From: Leucaena leucocephala | Lineage: Eukaryota; Streptophyta; Magnoliopsida; Fabales; Fabaceae | Assembly (NCBI GenBank): GCA_037074615.1 | Contig: CM073519.1 | Location: 22,093,001-22,157,000, forward strand | DNA: 64,000 nucleotides | Direction of reading: 5' to 3' | Part shown: positions 50,607-61,537 of the stretch, piece by piece | Position numbering within the stretch: the first letter of the stretch is position 1 | How the letters are laid out: the number at the start of each line of letters is the position of its first letter | Program-made: the position numbers and the translations under genes | Notes under the pieces: model-generated | The model's database searches: none | What the model was told of the DNA's origin: nothing | The model's input: only the letters and a program-made list of their open reading frames with translations

Positions 50607-51378
50607 CTAGGTACAATCATTAATTTGACTAATTCCTATTAACCTAACATGACGCTCATGCTTTGCCTGCACAAGCGGCTTTGTTAGAGGATCGACGACA
50701 TTGTCTTCTCCTGCTACTTTGCATATTTTTATATCACCTCTATCGTTGATTTCTCTGGTAAGATGAAATCGCCTGAGTATATGCTTGGTACTTTGATGTG
50801 ACCTAGGCTCTTTGGCCTGTGCAATGGCACCGCTATTGTCACAGAGCAAAGTTATTGGATCTGAGATGGTAGGTATCACCCCTAGTTCTGTGATGAACTT
50901 CCTGATCCAAACGGCTTCCTTAGCAGCATCAGATGCTGCTATATACTCAGCTTCCATTGCAGAATCTGCTATAGTGCCCTGCTTAGAGCTCTTCCAGCTT
51001 ACTGCTCCATTATTAAGGAGGAATATATATCTAGACTATGATTTTTGGTCATCCTGGTCTGTTTGGAAACTCGCGTCTGTGTAACCAGTTACACAGATTT
51101 CGTCATCCAATCCACTATAGACCAAGAATAAGTCCTTAGTCCTTTTTAAGTACTTAAGGATATTCTTGACAGCAGTCCAATGGCCCTCACCAGGGTCCTG
51201 TTGATATCTGCTAGTCATACTTAAGGCAAACGAGACATCTGGTCGAGTACATAACATGGCGTACATGATAGATCCTATAGCTGAGGCATATGGAACTTTA
51301 CTCATGCGACCTCGCTGATCAGATGTACTAGGACACAGATCTTTGCTGAGGTGACTACCATGAGACATGGGTATGAAA
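50607..51378 (-). pseudogene. Copia RNase H and pol C-terminus
   Basis: This is the part of pol downstream of the nested solo LTR. It opens with PMSHGSHLSKDLCP at about 51371, then YASAIGSIMYAMLCTRPD and VTGYTDASFQTD (the first catalytic Asp region of RNase H). After a TAG near 51034 it goes on to MEAEYIAASDAAKEAVW, LLCDNSGAIAQAK (another catalytic Asp) and the C-terminal VDPLTKPL. RNase H would remove the RNA template during reverse transcription. The motifs remain, but the gene is cut off from RT by the inserted LTR and has at least one stop. Confidence 0.9.
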
Positions 51379-54300
51379 TGTCATATCCTAATTTTTCCCT
51401 ATCTGTATAGTACTGATAGTGGAAAGATGCTTAGAAAGGATTATGACAAAGATCAGACGAAATAATAAAGGTTAGATAAGTCTTAAAGAAAGAGAAGGAC
51501 CTAAACACAAATTGGAAAAGGTTAAAGGCCAAAAGTTAAAGTAGAAATAAATGTTGGGCCAAAAGTGGTAATTTCTAAAAGTTTAGGGACCTAAATGTAA
51601 ATATGCAAAAAGTTAGGGATATAAATATAATTAAGCAAAAAGTCAGGGACTTAAATGTAATTATGGAAAACTTCAGCCAGAAAAGGCTTAGAACTGCCTG
51701 TAAGTATTTCAGTCCCACATTCCATCAGTAAATAGAGGAAGTCATGCTGGTTAATATGGCATGATACAGGAATTTTATTAGGGCTCCAGACAGCAGGAAA
51801 TTATCTGATAGTCTAAAAGTTATCTGAAATTTTATCAGATTTCATGGACTTCAGATATAAGTGGACCAATTACAGGAAAGTGTGCCCTACATGTCAGATG
51901 TCCTGGATCTGACAGAACTCCAGAAGAAGTTCTGTATAAAAAGTTATTCACATATCAGTGAATTTTGACGGGAGTTTGTTAACACCCGTGATCCGATAAT
52001 GGAACTTATCGATATGTAAGCCTGGATAGAATGAGATCAGATGACCTTATATATAGGCCCATAATGATGCCAAGGAAGGCCAAGGTACCAGTCTATCAGT
52101 AGAAGGGGCCAGTGCCAGAAAAAGTGCGAAATTACGAAAATACCCCTAGATGCCCAGATTGTACCAGAGATGGATGAAGGGCATTTTGGTCATCTGGGAT
52201 AGGCTAAAAACGTGACACATGGTATAAATATGATTAGTTGAGCCAATATATGCCCTGAGGCAGTACAAAGAGGGGTGAAAGGACAATTATGCCCTTAGGG
52301 TCAGTACAGTGCAAGAAACGACACCAAGGGTATTTTGGTCATTTTCAAAGGATGGATGGCAGATAAATACTCAGTATAACATTTTCAATGGTATGAAAAG
52401 CCTAGACATTAATTTTCAGGATAGAATACATATCCTGGTATATTATAAAAAATTAGGAACAGAACACAGTCTGATTGTTGTGAAACTGCACTGATCGGTA
52501 CCGGATTGGATTGGAATTTCTCCAGAAAGTTCCTTGCATGGGCAGCACACCACCTAACCCTCTTAGGTGTCCCATGAGCTGTCCCACATGATGTCATAAT
52601 TATTATTTTATGAAAAAGTTAAATCCAAGTTTAAATGTGGGCCTTTAGATCAAATAGTAACCAAATCAATCTTGGCCATTCATTTTTCTTGGATTTTGGC
52701 TATAAATACCCCTCAATTCTGGTTCAGAACCATAAGCTCATGTACCCTTGGGGAAGCTCTTGCAAAATGGAAACTCAAGCCAAGACAAAGAAGATTAAAG
52801 GTTCCAAAGTTCAAGCAAGCTAGAGATTAAAGGTAAGCAATCTCTCCTAGCTTATTTTCCTTTGATTTGGGAGCTTGAACTTAGGGTTTTGATGGGAGAA
52901 AAGTTGAGTTTTCTCTAAGGGGTGGTGCTGCCCAAATACCTTAAAGGAAAGGGGAAAGAAGAAATTAAAGTTAGAACCATATGATTGGAGCTTAAACAAG
53001 CTAGTTAAGTGGTTGGTTGTTGAATCAAATTGATATTCTTGACTTTGCCATGGTGTACCCTGTTCGGTATGCACTGTTCATGAGGGAAGAAAATTGAATT
53101 TCAATGATTTAATGTTTCCATTGAGTTTGTATGATGATTTTGTGTAGGATTGGAAAGGTTTTGAACCTTGGAAACATTAAAATCTCAAGGTTGTGTAGTC
53201 TTTGAGATTCCTTACGGTTACTGTTCACTCGCATGAACAGTGATTGGAATTTCATAATTTTGATGGTTCCAATGGTTTTAAAATGGAAAGTTGTGTGGGG
53301 TAAAGTGGAGAAACAAGTATGGGAAGCATTAGAATGAAAATGAGAATTTTTGAAAGAATTGTATGCTTATGTTCAGTTCTGTACAACAGGCCATGAAGGA
53401 GCTGGAATTTCATGATTCTAAGCTCATAAATGGATTCAAAAGATAAAATTGTGTAGGGTAAAGTCAAGACATCAATTGGTTTAAGAGCCAAGTGGATTAG
53501 TGAAAATTAGAGAAAGTTATGACAATAAAGAGTGTAACAAACTTAGTCTTGAACATGGATGGAGTTCATGAGTCCTAATGAGTTATGTGATGAATATGAA
53601 TGTGTTTAGGACCATGAAACATCCAAGAAGATGTTGGGAAGTGATGGACATAAAGGCTTCATGGTTGGAAAGCTAGGGAGCAAATGCTAAAGATTAAGAG
53701 GAAAGCTTAAGTGCAAGGTAGTGAACTTACCTCTTTATGTGCTTGATGTGGTATACTTATGTGTTGACATGTATGTGATATTTGAATGATGTTGTGACAT
53801 GATTAATGATGTTCAATGTATTGTGAATAACATGTTTTCCATGGCCATGCACTTTATGTAAAAGTATATAGCATGATAGCATGTCACTAACCCAAAGAAA
53901 GTTTAATGAAATTACATATCATGCATTAGCATCCATCTTGCATATTTAAGTGGTAATGTTTGCTACTGAGATTCCCTAGAATCTCACTCTCCCATAACCA
54001 ACCAATTTAGGTCAAGCATGAAGAAAAGGTATGCATGGAAAAGAGCTAAAGCATGGAAGAAGGAAAGTGAAGTATTTAAGATTCTAGCATATGCTATGCA
54101 TTTTCCATGTATGTAAATGCCATGTAAGGTGTCTATTTATGTGATAAACTTGTATGTAATAATTATGGCATATGTACATGATATATATGAATGTTAAGAA
54201 GCTTATTTAATGGCTTGTGCATGCTGAAACAATTATTGGAAATGAAAGAAAAGAATCTGAAATGGTAAAAACGTAGGTCCTGTAGCAGTTTTGTTGTGGC

Positions 54301-54769
54301 TTCAGTTTGACCTAGCAAATGAAGGAATTAGTTCATGAAATTTTATGAGCATGTAGCACACATCCAGATATTTAAATTCATAGGTAGAAAATTTCATTTG
54401 GATGTGTATATTAAGAGAAATGAATTTCCAAAGTAAGGGACCAGAAACTGTTTCCAGAGTTTTTGACCAAATGAACAGTAAACTTCAACGAATAAACTGT
54501 ATCAATTGGATAATTATTTGGCCTAAAACTTATTTTTCACTTAAAGTTCAATATGTTATCTTCATGTATCTTTTTGAACCACTTCATTTCGAGTTTTGTA
54601 GAATTAATTATGATTTTTTGAAGTTCGTTGCGTAATCTGGAATACCAAATGAACAGTAACCCGAGAAAGAGTAAAATTCCAGATTTGGCTAATGGACTTC
54701 CAAGGTCTTGTAAGTAGTTCTAAATGCTACTGAATGGTCCCTAAGACGTATAAAAGTAAGGATGTTACA
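51379..54769 (+). mobile_element. Solo LTR (3391 bp), target duplication TGAAA
   Basis: The LTR opens with TGTCATATCC and ends GATGTTACA. TGAAA flanks it at 51374-51378 and 54770-54774. It lies in the Copia pol gene a few codons after the RT frame ends, and the coding sequence resumes in frame beyond it, which confirms a simple insertion. A TATA box is at 52701-52708, and a splice-donor-like AAAG|GTAAGC follows about 130 bases later near 52830. Its U3 matches that of the young LTR pair at 7758 and 19275. Confidence 0.95.
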
Positions 54770-54785
54770 TGAAACCCCTCTTTGA

Positions 54786-55733
54786 TTAGTGCATACTGAA
54801 CCTATGCAGTATTTTGTCTATGTATGTACTCTGACTGAGTCCTAGAAGTCTTTTAGATCTATCTCTATAGATCCTGATTCCTAGGATGTAGGTGGCTTCA
54901 CCCAAGTCTTTCATTGAGAAAGACTTTCCGAACCAAGACTTGACAATCTGTAAGGTAGGAATGTCATTCCCAATAAGTAGGATGTCATCAACATAGAGTA
55001 CCAAAAACACAACTGTGCTCCCACTAACCTTCTTGTACACACAAGGTTCATCAATATTTTGAAGAAATCCAAACTCTTTGACTACTTCATCAAAACGATG
55101 ATTCCAACTCCGAGAGGCTTGCTTCAGTCCATAAATGGACCTTTGAAGCTTGCACACTTTACCAGAGTCCTCAGAATGCATAAACCCTTCAGGTTGTGTC
55201 ATGTACACATCCTCAAGGAGCTTTCCATTAAGGAAGGTTGTCTTAACGTCCATCTGCCATATTTTATAGTCATAATATGCTGCTATGGCAAAGAGGATTC
55301 TGATTGATTTGGCCATTGCAACTGAGGAAAAGGTCTCATCATAGTCCACACCATGAGTTTGAGTAAATCCTTTTGCAACCAGTCGTGCCTTGAAGACATT
55401 TACATTGCCATCCATGTCAATTTTCTCCTTAAAAACCCACTTGCACCCGACAATTTTTACACCTTCAGGTGGGTCGACTAAGGTCCAAACCTTATTGTTG
55501 TATATGGATTGTATTTCAGACTTCATGGCATTAAGCCACTTTTCAGAGTTTGATCCCACTATAGCTTCTCGATAGGTAGTTGGCTCATTATGCTCAATGA
55601 GCAACACATCACGACTGTCAAAAATCAGAAATCCATATCTCTGAGGCTGAAGTCGTCTCCTATTAGACTTCCGTGGACCTTGCATGACTTGAGGAGTATC
55701 AACAACTTGTTGTGAGTCTTCTTTATTTTCCAT
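54786..55733 (-). pseudogene. Copia reverse transcriptase
   Basis: A 315-codon open stretch is part of the larger polyprotein, so its Met is not a real start. It contains EKWLNAMKSEIQSI (residues 64-77), WVFKEKID (about 99), KARLVAKGFTQ (115-125), MDVKTTFLNG (161-170, holding the first catalytic Asp), IYGLKQASRSW (200-210) and the YVDD catalytic box (247-250). The RT core therefore looks intact. It ends at a TAA one codon after FSMH, where a Gln codon is usual, a C-to-T change. The inserted solo LTR follows 10 bases later. RT would copy the element's RNA into DNA in the cytoplasmic particle. Confidence 0.95.
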
Positions 55734-57035
55734 CTGCAGTTCTGTGGTGTCTTGTGGCTCTTGAACTTCTTCGAGGTGTACCTTACTCCCACTGGTTCTT
55801 TTAGAGATAAATTCTTATTCGAGAAAGATACCATTTCTGACAACAAACACTTTGTTATCAGCAGGGTTGTAGACGTAATATCCCTTGGTTTCCTTAGGAT
55901 ATCCCACAAAAAGAGACTTTAAGGATTTGGGCACTAATTTGTCTGAGGCTTGTTGTTTAACATAGACCTTGCATCCCCAAATCTTGAAGAAAGACAAACT
56001 AGGCGTCCTCCCAGTCCATATGTCATATGGAGTCTTTTCAATTGCCTTAGATGGAACACGATTGAGTGTGAACGTAGCTGTCTCTAGGGCATGGCCCCAA
56101 AAGGAGGCCAGAAGATCTGTTCAACTCATCATGGATCGAACCATATCTAATAGTGTTCGATTCCTCCGTTCAGAAACGCCATTCTATTGTGGTGTCCCTG
56201 GAGGAGTCAATTGTGAGACTATCCCACAACTCCTGAGATGATCTATGAACTCTTGGCTCAAATATTCATTACCCCGATTAGATTGAAGTGCTTTAATTGT
56301 TTTGCCAAGTTGGTTTTGTACTTCATTTTGAAATATCTTGAACTTTTTAAAAGATTCAGATTTATGTTTCATCAGATAGATGTACCCATATCTGCTGAAA
56401 TCATCTATGAATGTTATGAAGTACGAATAACCTCCTCTGGCATTTGTGTTCATCGGTCCACACACATCTGTATGTATAAGGCCCAATAAATCAGTAGCCC
56501 TCTCACTGTGCCCAGTGAAGGGTGACTTTGTGATTTTTCCTAACAAGCAAGACTCACAAGTGTCATATGATTCAAAATCAAATGAGTTTAGAAATCCATC
56601 TTGATGGAGTTTGGAAATGCGTTTCTCATTTATGTGGCCCAGACGACAGTGCCAGAGGTATATCGGATTCAAATCGTTTGGTTTGACCCTTTTGGCGGTT
56701 ATGTTATAGATATTTCCATGATTGGGTTGTTCTAAATTTAATATGTAATGATCAACATGCAAATCACCATGAACATAGAAAACATCATTACGATAAATAG
56801 AACATCTACTATTCCCAGCAATGGAAGTGAAACCTTCCTTATCCAAATAAGAAAGTGAAACAATGTTACTACTTAAAGCAGGAACATAATAGCAATTGTT
56901 CAAAACGAACAAAATCCCAGTGGGCAGAACTAATTCATAAGTGCCTACAGCTAACACAACAACCCTTGCTCTGTTTCCAACTCGTAGGTCAACCTCACCC
57001 TTTTTCAGCTTCCTACTGTTCTTTAGTCCCTGCAC
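55734..57035 (-). pseudogene. Copia integrase
   Basis: A 283-codon open stretch (57035-56184) contains the pre-integrase zinc region, LWHCRLGH (127-134) and CESCLLGK (about 150), then the catalytic core: HTDVCGP (188-194, first Asp), DDFSRYGY (about 211) and NRGNEYLS (253-260). In the last two motifs of Copia integrases the second catalytic Asp normally stands where N253 is, so this protein is inactive. A TAG follows TPPGTPQ. The C-terminal part is then in other frames, including WGCKVYVKQ and FVGYPKETKGYYVYNP (55815-55997). The enzyme would join the cDNA to host DNA. Confidence 0.92.
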
Positions 57036-57240
57036 ATTTGTACAAATGTGAGAACCATATGCAGTATCTAATACCCATGAAGTGAAAGTAGAAAGATGAA
57101 TGTCTATAACATAAATACCTAAAGCGATAGCCCCGCTATCCTTCTTGTTCTTTTTCAGATCTTCGAGGTAGAGTTTGCAATTCCTCGTCCAATGACCAGG
57201 TTCATTGCAGAAGAAGCAGACTCATTCCTTTGGAGGCTTT
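57036..57240 (-). pseudogene. Copia nucleocapsid zinc knuckle and protease start
   Basis: The minus strand reads CFFCNEPGHWTRNC, a CX2CX4HX4C zinc knuckle that closes gag, just after a TGA. About 40 codons further on comes WVLDTAYGSHICTN, the active-site region of the aspartic protease (the D-T-A/G triad). The Tyr after the triad replaces the Cys common in related elements. The protease would cut the polyprotein. Confidence 0.8.
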
Positions 57241-57984
57241 GCCTTCTTTAGTGCAGGCTTGGTTTCGGGCTTGCCTGACTCTTTGGTCTTACCTGATGAG
57301 CCATGACCCTTCCCCTTGCCTTTGCCTTTCTTTTTCATACCCTTTCCTTTCTGAACCATCAAAACAGCACTAGGCTCCTTCTTAAGACTCGGCTCAGCAG
57401 TTTTAAGAATCCCATGCAGTTCAGAAATAGATTTCTCCATGTTATTCATGTTGTAGTTCATGACAAACTGGTCATAACTTTCTAGGAGTGAGTTTAAGAT
57501 CAAATCGGTAGCTAACTCCTGGCTCATGGGAAATCCAATCCTTTCAAGGTGATCAATATACCCTTTCATCTTTAAGACATGAGTACTGGCTGATGCACCT
57601 TCAGCCATCTTGCAGGAATGTAAGGTCTTAGTGGTCTCATACCTCTCTTGCCTTGCCTGTTGCTGCAATATTTCCTTGAGATGCATAATCATCTAATAAC
57701 TCCATGTGTTCCAGATCTCTTTGGAGCTCCAGAACCATGGTGGCTAGCATCAAGCATCCCACATCGACAGAGTCTTCCTTATGCTTCGTGTAAGCATCTC
57801 TCTGAGCTCAAGGAGCATTGGCCGCTGGCTCCTCAGGAATGGGTTGATCTAGGACATGCGCCTTCCTTTCCTACTTGAGAACAATTCTCAAGTTCCTAAA
57901 CCAGTCAAGAAAGTTTGTCCCATTAAGTTTGTCCTTCTCAAGGACAGATCGCAGCGATAATGTAGCAGTGTTACTAGTCGTCAT
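57206..57984 (-). pseudogene. Copia gag
   Basis: The start is the ATG at 57984 (MTTSNTATLSLRSVLEKD), followed by KLNGTNFLDWFRNLRIVLK, the conserved capsid opening of this Copia type. A TAG after VLK, a TGA after ANAP and a frame change near 57690 break the gene. From 57692 an open frame resumes with EILQQQARQERYETTK (capsid), MKGYIDHLERIGFPM and a basic Lys/Gly-rich stretch (about 57290-57340) before the zinc knuckle. Gag would build the virus-like particle. The breaks are mostly C-to-T. Confidence 0.9.
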
Positions 57985-58497
57985 GATTCTACAATTAAAA
58001 ATATGCAATTTAATTAGCAATCTCCCACTAAATAAAGAACCCTCAATGCAATAGTTAGTGGGCTAAGATCCATATTTGGCTCAAACTTAAGTCCGCTTTG
58101 GCAGGACGCTTAAATTAAGTTATTTAGGTAGGTAACACCTTTACCAATTACATCAAATGTAACTCTTAGATGTTCATGGGATTCTATCATCATATGATCT
58201 GTCATGTTTTTAATCCCATCTAATGCCTTGAGACCCAAAACTGTTTTGTTAATCTCAATTAAGTCAAACAATAATAAACATATGAGAGTAGCACCATTAC
58301 TCTTGCTTATCTCCCCAAGATAACTCAAAAGCACTCACTTTGGTGAAGTCCACAATTGAGCGATCGAGGTTTTGACAAGTGTTCATAAATTGACAGCATT
58401 ATGACTTAAGATTTCATTCAGAGAGCTTAATTTATCTATCTTATTTATAAGAATGCATGTTTCTCAGTTTGTATCTCATACAAGTAATATGCATGTT
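57985..58497 (-). other. Copia leader between the 5' LTR and gag
   Basis: About 510 bases with no reading frame of note, AT-rich. A primer-binding site complementary to initiator Met tRNA should lie at its right end but is absent. The adjoining LTR is also short, so one deletion probably removed both. Confidence 0.65.
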
Positions 58498-59859
58498 TCT
58501 AATATAATTATGAAATTAATACAATATCATATATTGTATGATTTGATAAGAAACTAATTAAATAAATAATGTTTATATTAAATCCGTCCCACAGATTTAA
58601 TTCGCCTATTTATTTAATTTAAAATAAAGATAAGACAGGACTATATTTGATTTATTCTCATAAATCAAATTTGAGATATCATGTCAATTTGAATTTCAAA
58701 TTCAAATGTGATAGAGATTTAATTTATCCTTATAAATTCAATCTTATAAGTATCTCTTATATGAGATATTCTATCAATTTGAATTTCAAATTCAAACATG
58801 ATAGAGATTTAATTTATCATTATAAATTAAATCTTGTAAATATCTCTTATATGAGATATCCTATCAATTTGAATTTTAAATTCAAACATGATAGAGATTT
58901 AATTTATCCTTATAAATTAAATCATATATATTCCTTATATATAATGTATATATACGAATATAAATATAAATAAATATATACATCAACCTTATATTATTCA
59001 TTGAATCTGGACATCATAGCTCGTGTTGGGTTATTTTGTGTGCGACCCTGTAGGCCCATATGAAGTTGGCAGTGGGCCATTTGCTATACTGGCCCACAAG
59101 TCGCAAGCGGTCTCTAGCAAGACATAACGACTATCCAAATCATATGAGGATCGATAAACGATGTAACCTTTTATACAACCATATCATGTCCCTTCTGTCA
59201 CGCGATATTTTGGTCATGGATGAGGCATGGATAATGTCATCCTCCTATTCCTGACCGTTACTTTCTCAATCCCTGAGTAGTCTGACTATAGAAATGGAAC
59301 TACCTTTCCATTACAGTATGGCCATACATTTCTCAGACTCACTCATCGAGGGGCCCAGTAATATCTCTCTACGAATGTGAGGGACAAATTCCATCTTGAC
59401 CATTCACATTCCTCCGCATGAAAACTACTAAGCCCGAACATAGTCTTTATGATCACTCGATCAAAAGTGACTTTTGACTAGGTCAAAGCTGAGTATTTAT
59501 CATGTAGGAATCCATGATGATCTCAGGTCAAAGGGCATAGTGACATGGTTTGTATATGAGAGAAGCTTATGACGTAACCCATGTAGCTCTCTCATAGTGG
59601 GTCAGTCCAACACCTTGTACTCTTACATGTGCCTATGACTTTGATTTATATCTCTATATATCTTCAAAGTCATACTGGCCTTATTTTATCTCTGCTCCCA
59701 CATAGATGACCGACCAGGGACATTTAGGATAAGATCATGAATTATCTAAGGATTGTCATCACAATAAACATGCAAATAATATGATAACACAATTAATAAA
59801 TTCATAAATCAATAATATTCATAAGACAATGATTGGCCCCTAGGGCACATTTTCCAACA
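58498..59859 (-). repeat. Copia 5' LTR, inner end deleted
   Basis: This matches 49325-50592 of the 3' LTR and ends in the same TTTTCCAACA. The inner part, equal to 48836-49325, is missing. It has three units of the 90-bp repeat (starts 58673, 58763, 58853) against two in the 3' LTR. Confidence 0.9.
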
Positions 59860-60280
59860 CATATGACAAAATGCTCCATGTGGATGTGTTTCCTATGGAT
59901 TCAGTTGTGGGTGAAGTTGGGGTACTTGCCTTTATTGACCATGTAGATATAAAATCTATTATCACTCATGGGAATGAACTAACCTCTAGGTGTATCTAAG
60001 AGTTTTTCATGTAAGTCTAATTTAAATATAAATATATGTAATAACAAAATTCATGCAAGCTGAGTATTTGCATTAAATAACATCATGTTTGCATTAACTG
60101 TAGGTACATGCAATTTTAGTTGGCTTCCAAGGGCAAACGAGGTTAGTTTGGAATCCCATGCCCATTTCAGATTTATGCAAAAGGGACATCCCAAGCTTGG
60201 AGACTTCAGTACATTTCAAGGAGGCTTGGTAAAACTGATATTGATTGTTTCTTCACACCATATATGAAGGAGTAAGAATA

Positions 60281-61189
60281 ATAATATTTTATTTTATTTT
60301 ATACTAGTTTTGTATTTGATTAATGCTAATAATCATTATTGTTTAATTAATTTCTACAGCAAGTATTGACAATTGATCATACTATGTAAGCACACTTATA
60401 AATTTTTCTTCTTATGCTCCCTCAACTACAATACATCAGTTGATGCCAAGAAGATTATAAGCACGTGAGTTTTCTTCTATATGGTGCAATGGGTTTGTAA
60501 TAAATATGGTCTTTATAATAAATGGGTTACTAAATTCATAACTTTGGTCATAGGACTATGAGGATGTTTGTAATTGCAAGAGGTTTTAAGAAAGCTAAGT
60601 CGGTGAGGGACCCTGAATGGATCACATCAAAGATAATAATTTTGATCATGTTAATATTACGAAGTCGAAGGAAACCCAAAGAAAGCAACTTGTGAAGCTT
60701 CTACATGGTTAGACACATGATCAATATCATCTTGTCAAATAGGACTGACCTAACTGAGGAGATAAATTGTGTTTTTAATGATTTTATATTTCTTGTCAAT
60801 TTAATATATATTAGTAATGCCTTAGTTTCTTTTATTTTAATTTGATATTTCAGATGTTTGATCAATCTGACCATTTCCTGAATAAGATATTGAGGACTGT
60901 GCAATATTTTGGCTGAATTTTTTGTTCAATTTATTATTTCTCAATTGTATTTGTTATTAACTGAATATATTTTTTATTTTTCTATTCAAATTATTACATT
61001 ATTATTGAATTTTATTAAATGAATAATGTAATGAGCAATTGAAGATCTGTCTCTACCATCTTGAACTTTGTCTCTACTACTGTCTCTTTGAGTCTATATA
61101 TTTGGGGAGTTTATTCATGAAGCTTCAGGGGATGGGGTTAATGAAACATTGAAGGGGTCATTTTTTAAAAATACATTTAAACTAGACAA
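60281..61189. other. CACTA 3' region, unassigned
   Basis: AT-rich. It may hold the last exons and 3' end of the second gene: short codon-like stretches such as that at 60860-60915 are bounded by T-rich, intron-like runs. I could not recognise a domain. Confidence 0.35.
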
Positions 61190-61508
61190 AGAATACGAGC
61201 AGGTGTAGAAACAATATGTAAATATTACAACATCTACACCGGTTGTCTTTATGATAAGGTGTAGAAAATGGATTATTCTACACTTGGTGTAAACACAATC
61301 GATGTAAAAAAATCATTAATCTACAGCTGCTATTCACATAACACGTATATAGATATTAGTAAATTCTACTCCTTATTTCAAAATGGATCAGTTTAAATTC
61401 TACTCATTCTACACTAGTGAACCACCCAGTTTAAAAAATGCACACTTTCTACAAAGTCTGTTTCTACACCCGGATCATTGTCTGCTGTAGAATACCATTT
61501 TCAACTAA
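61190..61508. repeat. CACTA subterminal repeats, right
   Basis: Words such as ATCTACACCGG, AAGGTGTAGAAAA, CTACACTTGGTGTAAA and TTCTACACCCGG occur in both orientations up to the right terminus. They match the cluster at the left end. Confidence 0.75.
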
Positions 61509-61534
61509 TTTAGAAATCCTGTTTTGTAGTAGTA
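61509..61534 (-). repeat. CACTA right terminal inverted repeat
   Basis: Ends ...CCTGTTTTGTAGTAGTA. Read on the minus strand this is TACTACTACAAAACAGG, with T for C in the first base. TTT follows as target duplication (61535-61537). Confidence 0.8.
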
Positions 61535-61537
61535 TTT

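Larger units (their letters stand above)
48836..59859 (-). mobile_element. Ty1/Copia retrotransposon, target duplication CATAT
   Basis: The element is bounded by TG...CA ends and flanked by CATAT at 48831-48835 and 59860-59864. On the minus strand the order is 5' LTR (59859 to about 58498), leader, gag, protease, integrase, reverse transcriptase, RNase H, polypurine tract, 3' LTR (50592-48836). Protease-integrase-RT-RNase H is the Copia order. A solo LTR (51379-54769) is nested between RT and RNase H. Without it the element is about 7.6 kb. The 5' LTR has lost about 500 bases at its inner end together with the primer-binding site. Confidence 0.93.
44370..60280 (+). pseudogene. PTTA/En-Spm-type second gene of the CACTA element, broken by two insertions
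   Basis: Three separated parts are visible. Part one (44370-44945) reads LPIKFDTRYNPIG, YMSYVSLLARNK, then LSYYTERWRVFKTQLAHQYV and NKAIWEEFIRVR, the N-terminal half of 'putative plant transposon protein (PTTA/En/Spm)' genes. Part two (48222-48835) has a charged, helical stretch, then YDLYVEIPLKRLVAHG and LILWPKYLVLDH in shifting frames, resembling the DUF8039-type domain of these proteins. Part three, after the Copia element (59865-60280), starts MLHVDVFPMDSVV and is harder to place. Stops and shifts occur in all parts. The product of such genes is thought to help transposition or regulation; the exact role is not established. The first two parts are convincing, the third is weak. Confidence 0.65.
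37220..61534 (+). mobile_element. CACTA (En/Spm) DNA transposon with nested insertions
   Basis: The left end reads CACTACTGCAATATATGC. The complement of the right end reads TACTACTACAAAACAGG, which is the family's terminal repeat with the outermost base changed. Both ends are followed by subterminal runs of the word ACACCGGTGTA and variants. The element spans 24.3 kb. Subtracting the three insertions and one copy of each target duplication leaves about 8.2 kb, a normal CACTA size. It carries a TNP2-type transposase pseudogene and a second, PTTA-type pseudogene, both on the plus strand. It sits in the Sirevirus-like element between pol and the extra ORF. Confidence 0.88.

Noticed and set aside
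57982..60300. A host gene near the right side of the CACTA element
   Set aside because: Codon-like stretches at 59865-60280 continue the second CACTA gene after removal of the Copia element. Nothing resembles a host protein.
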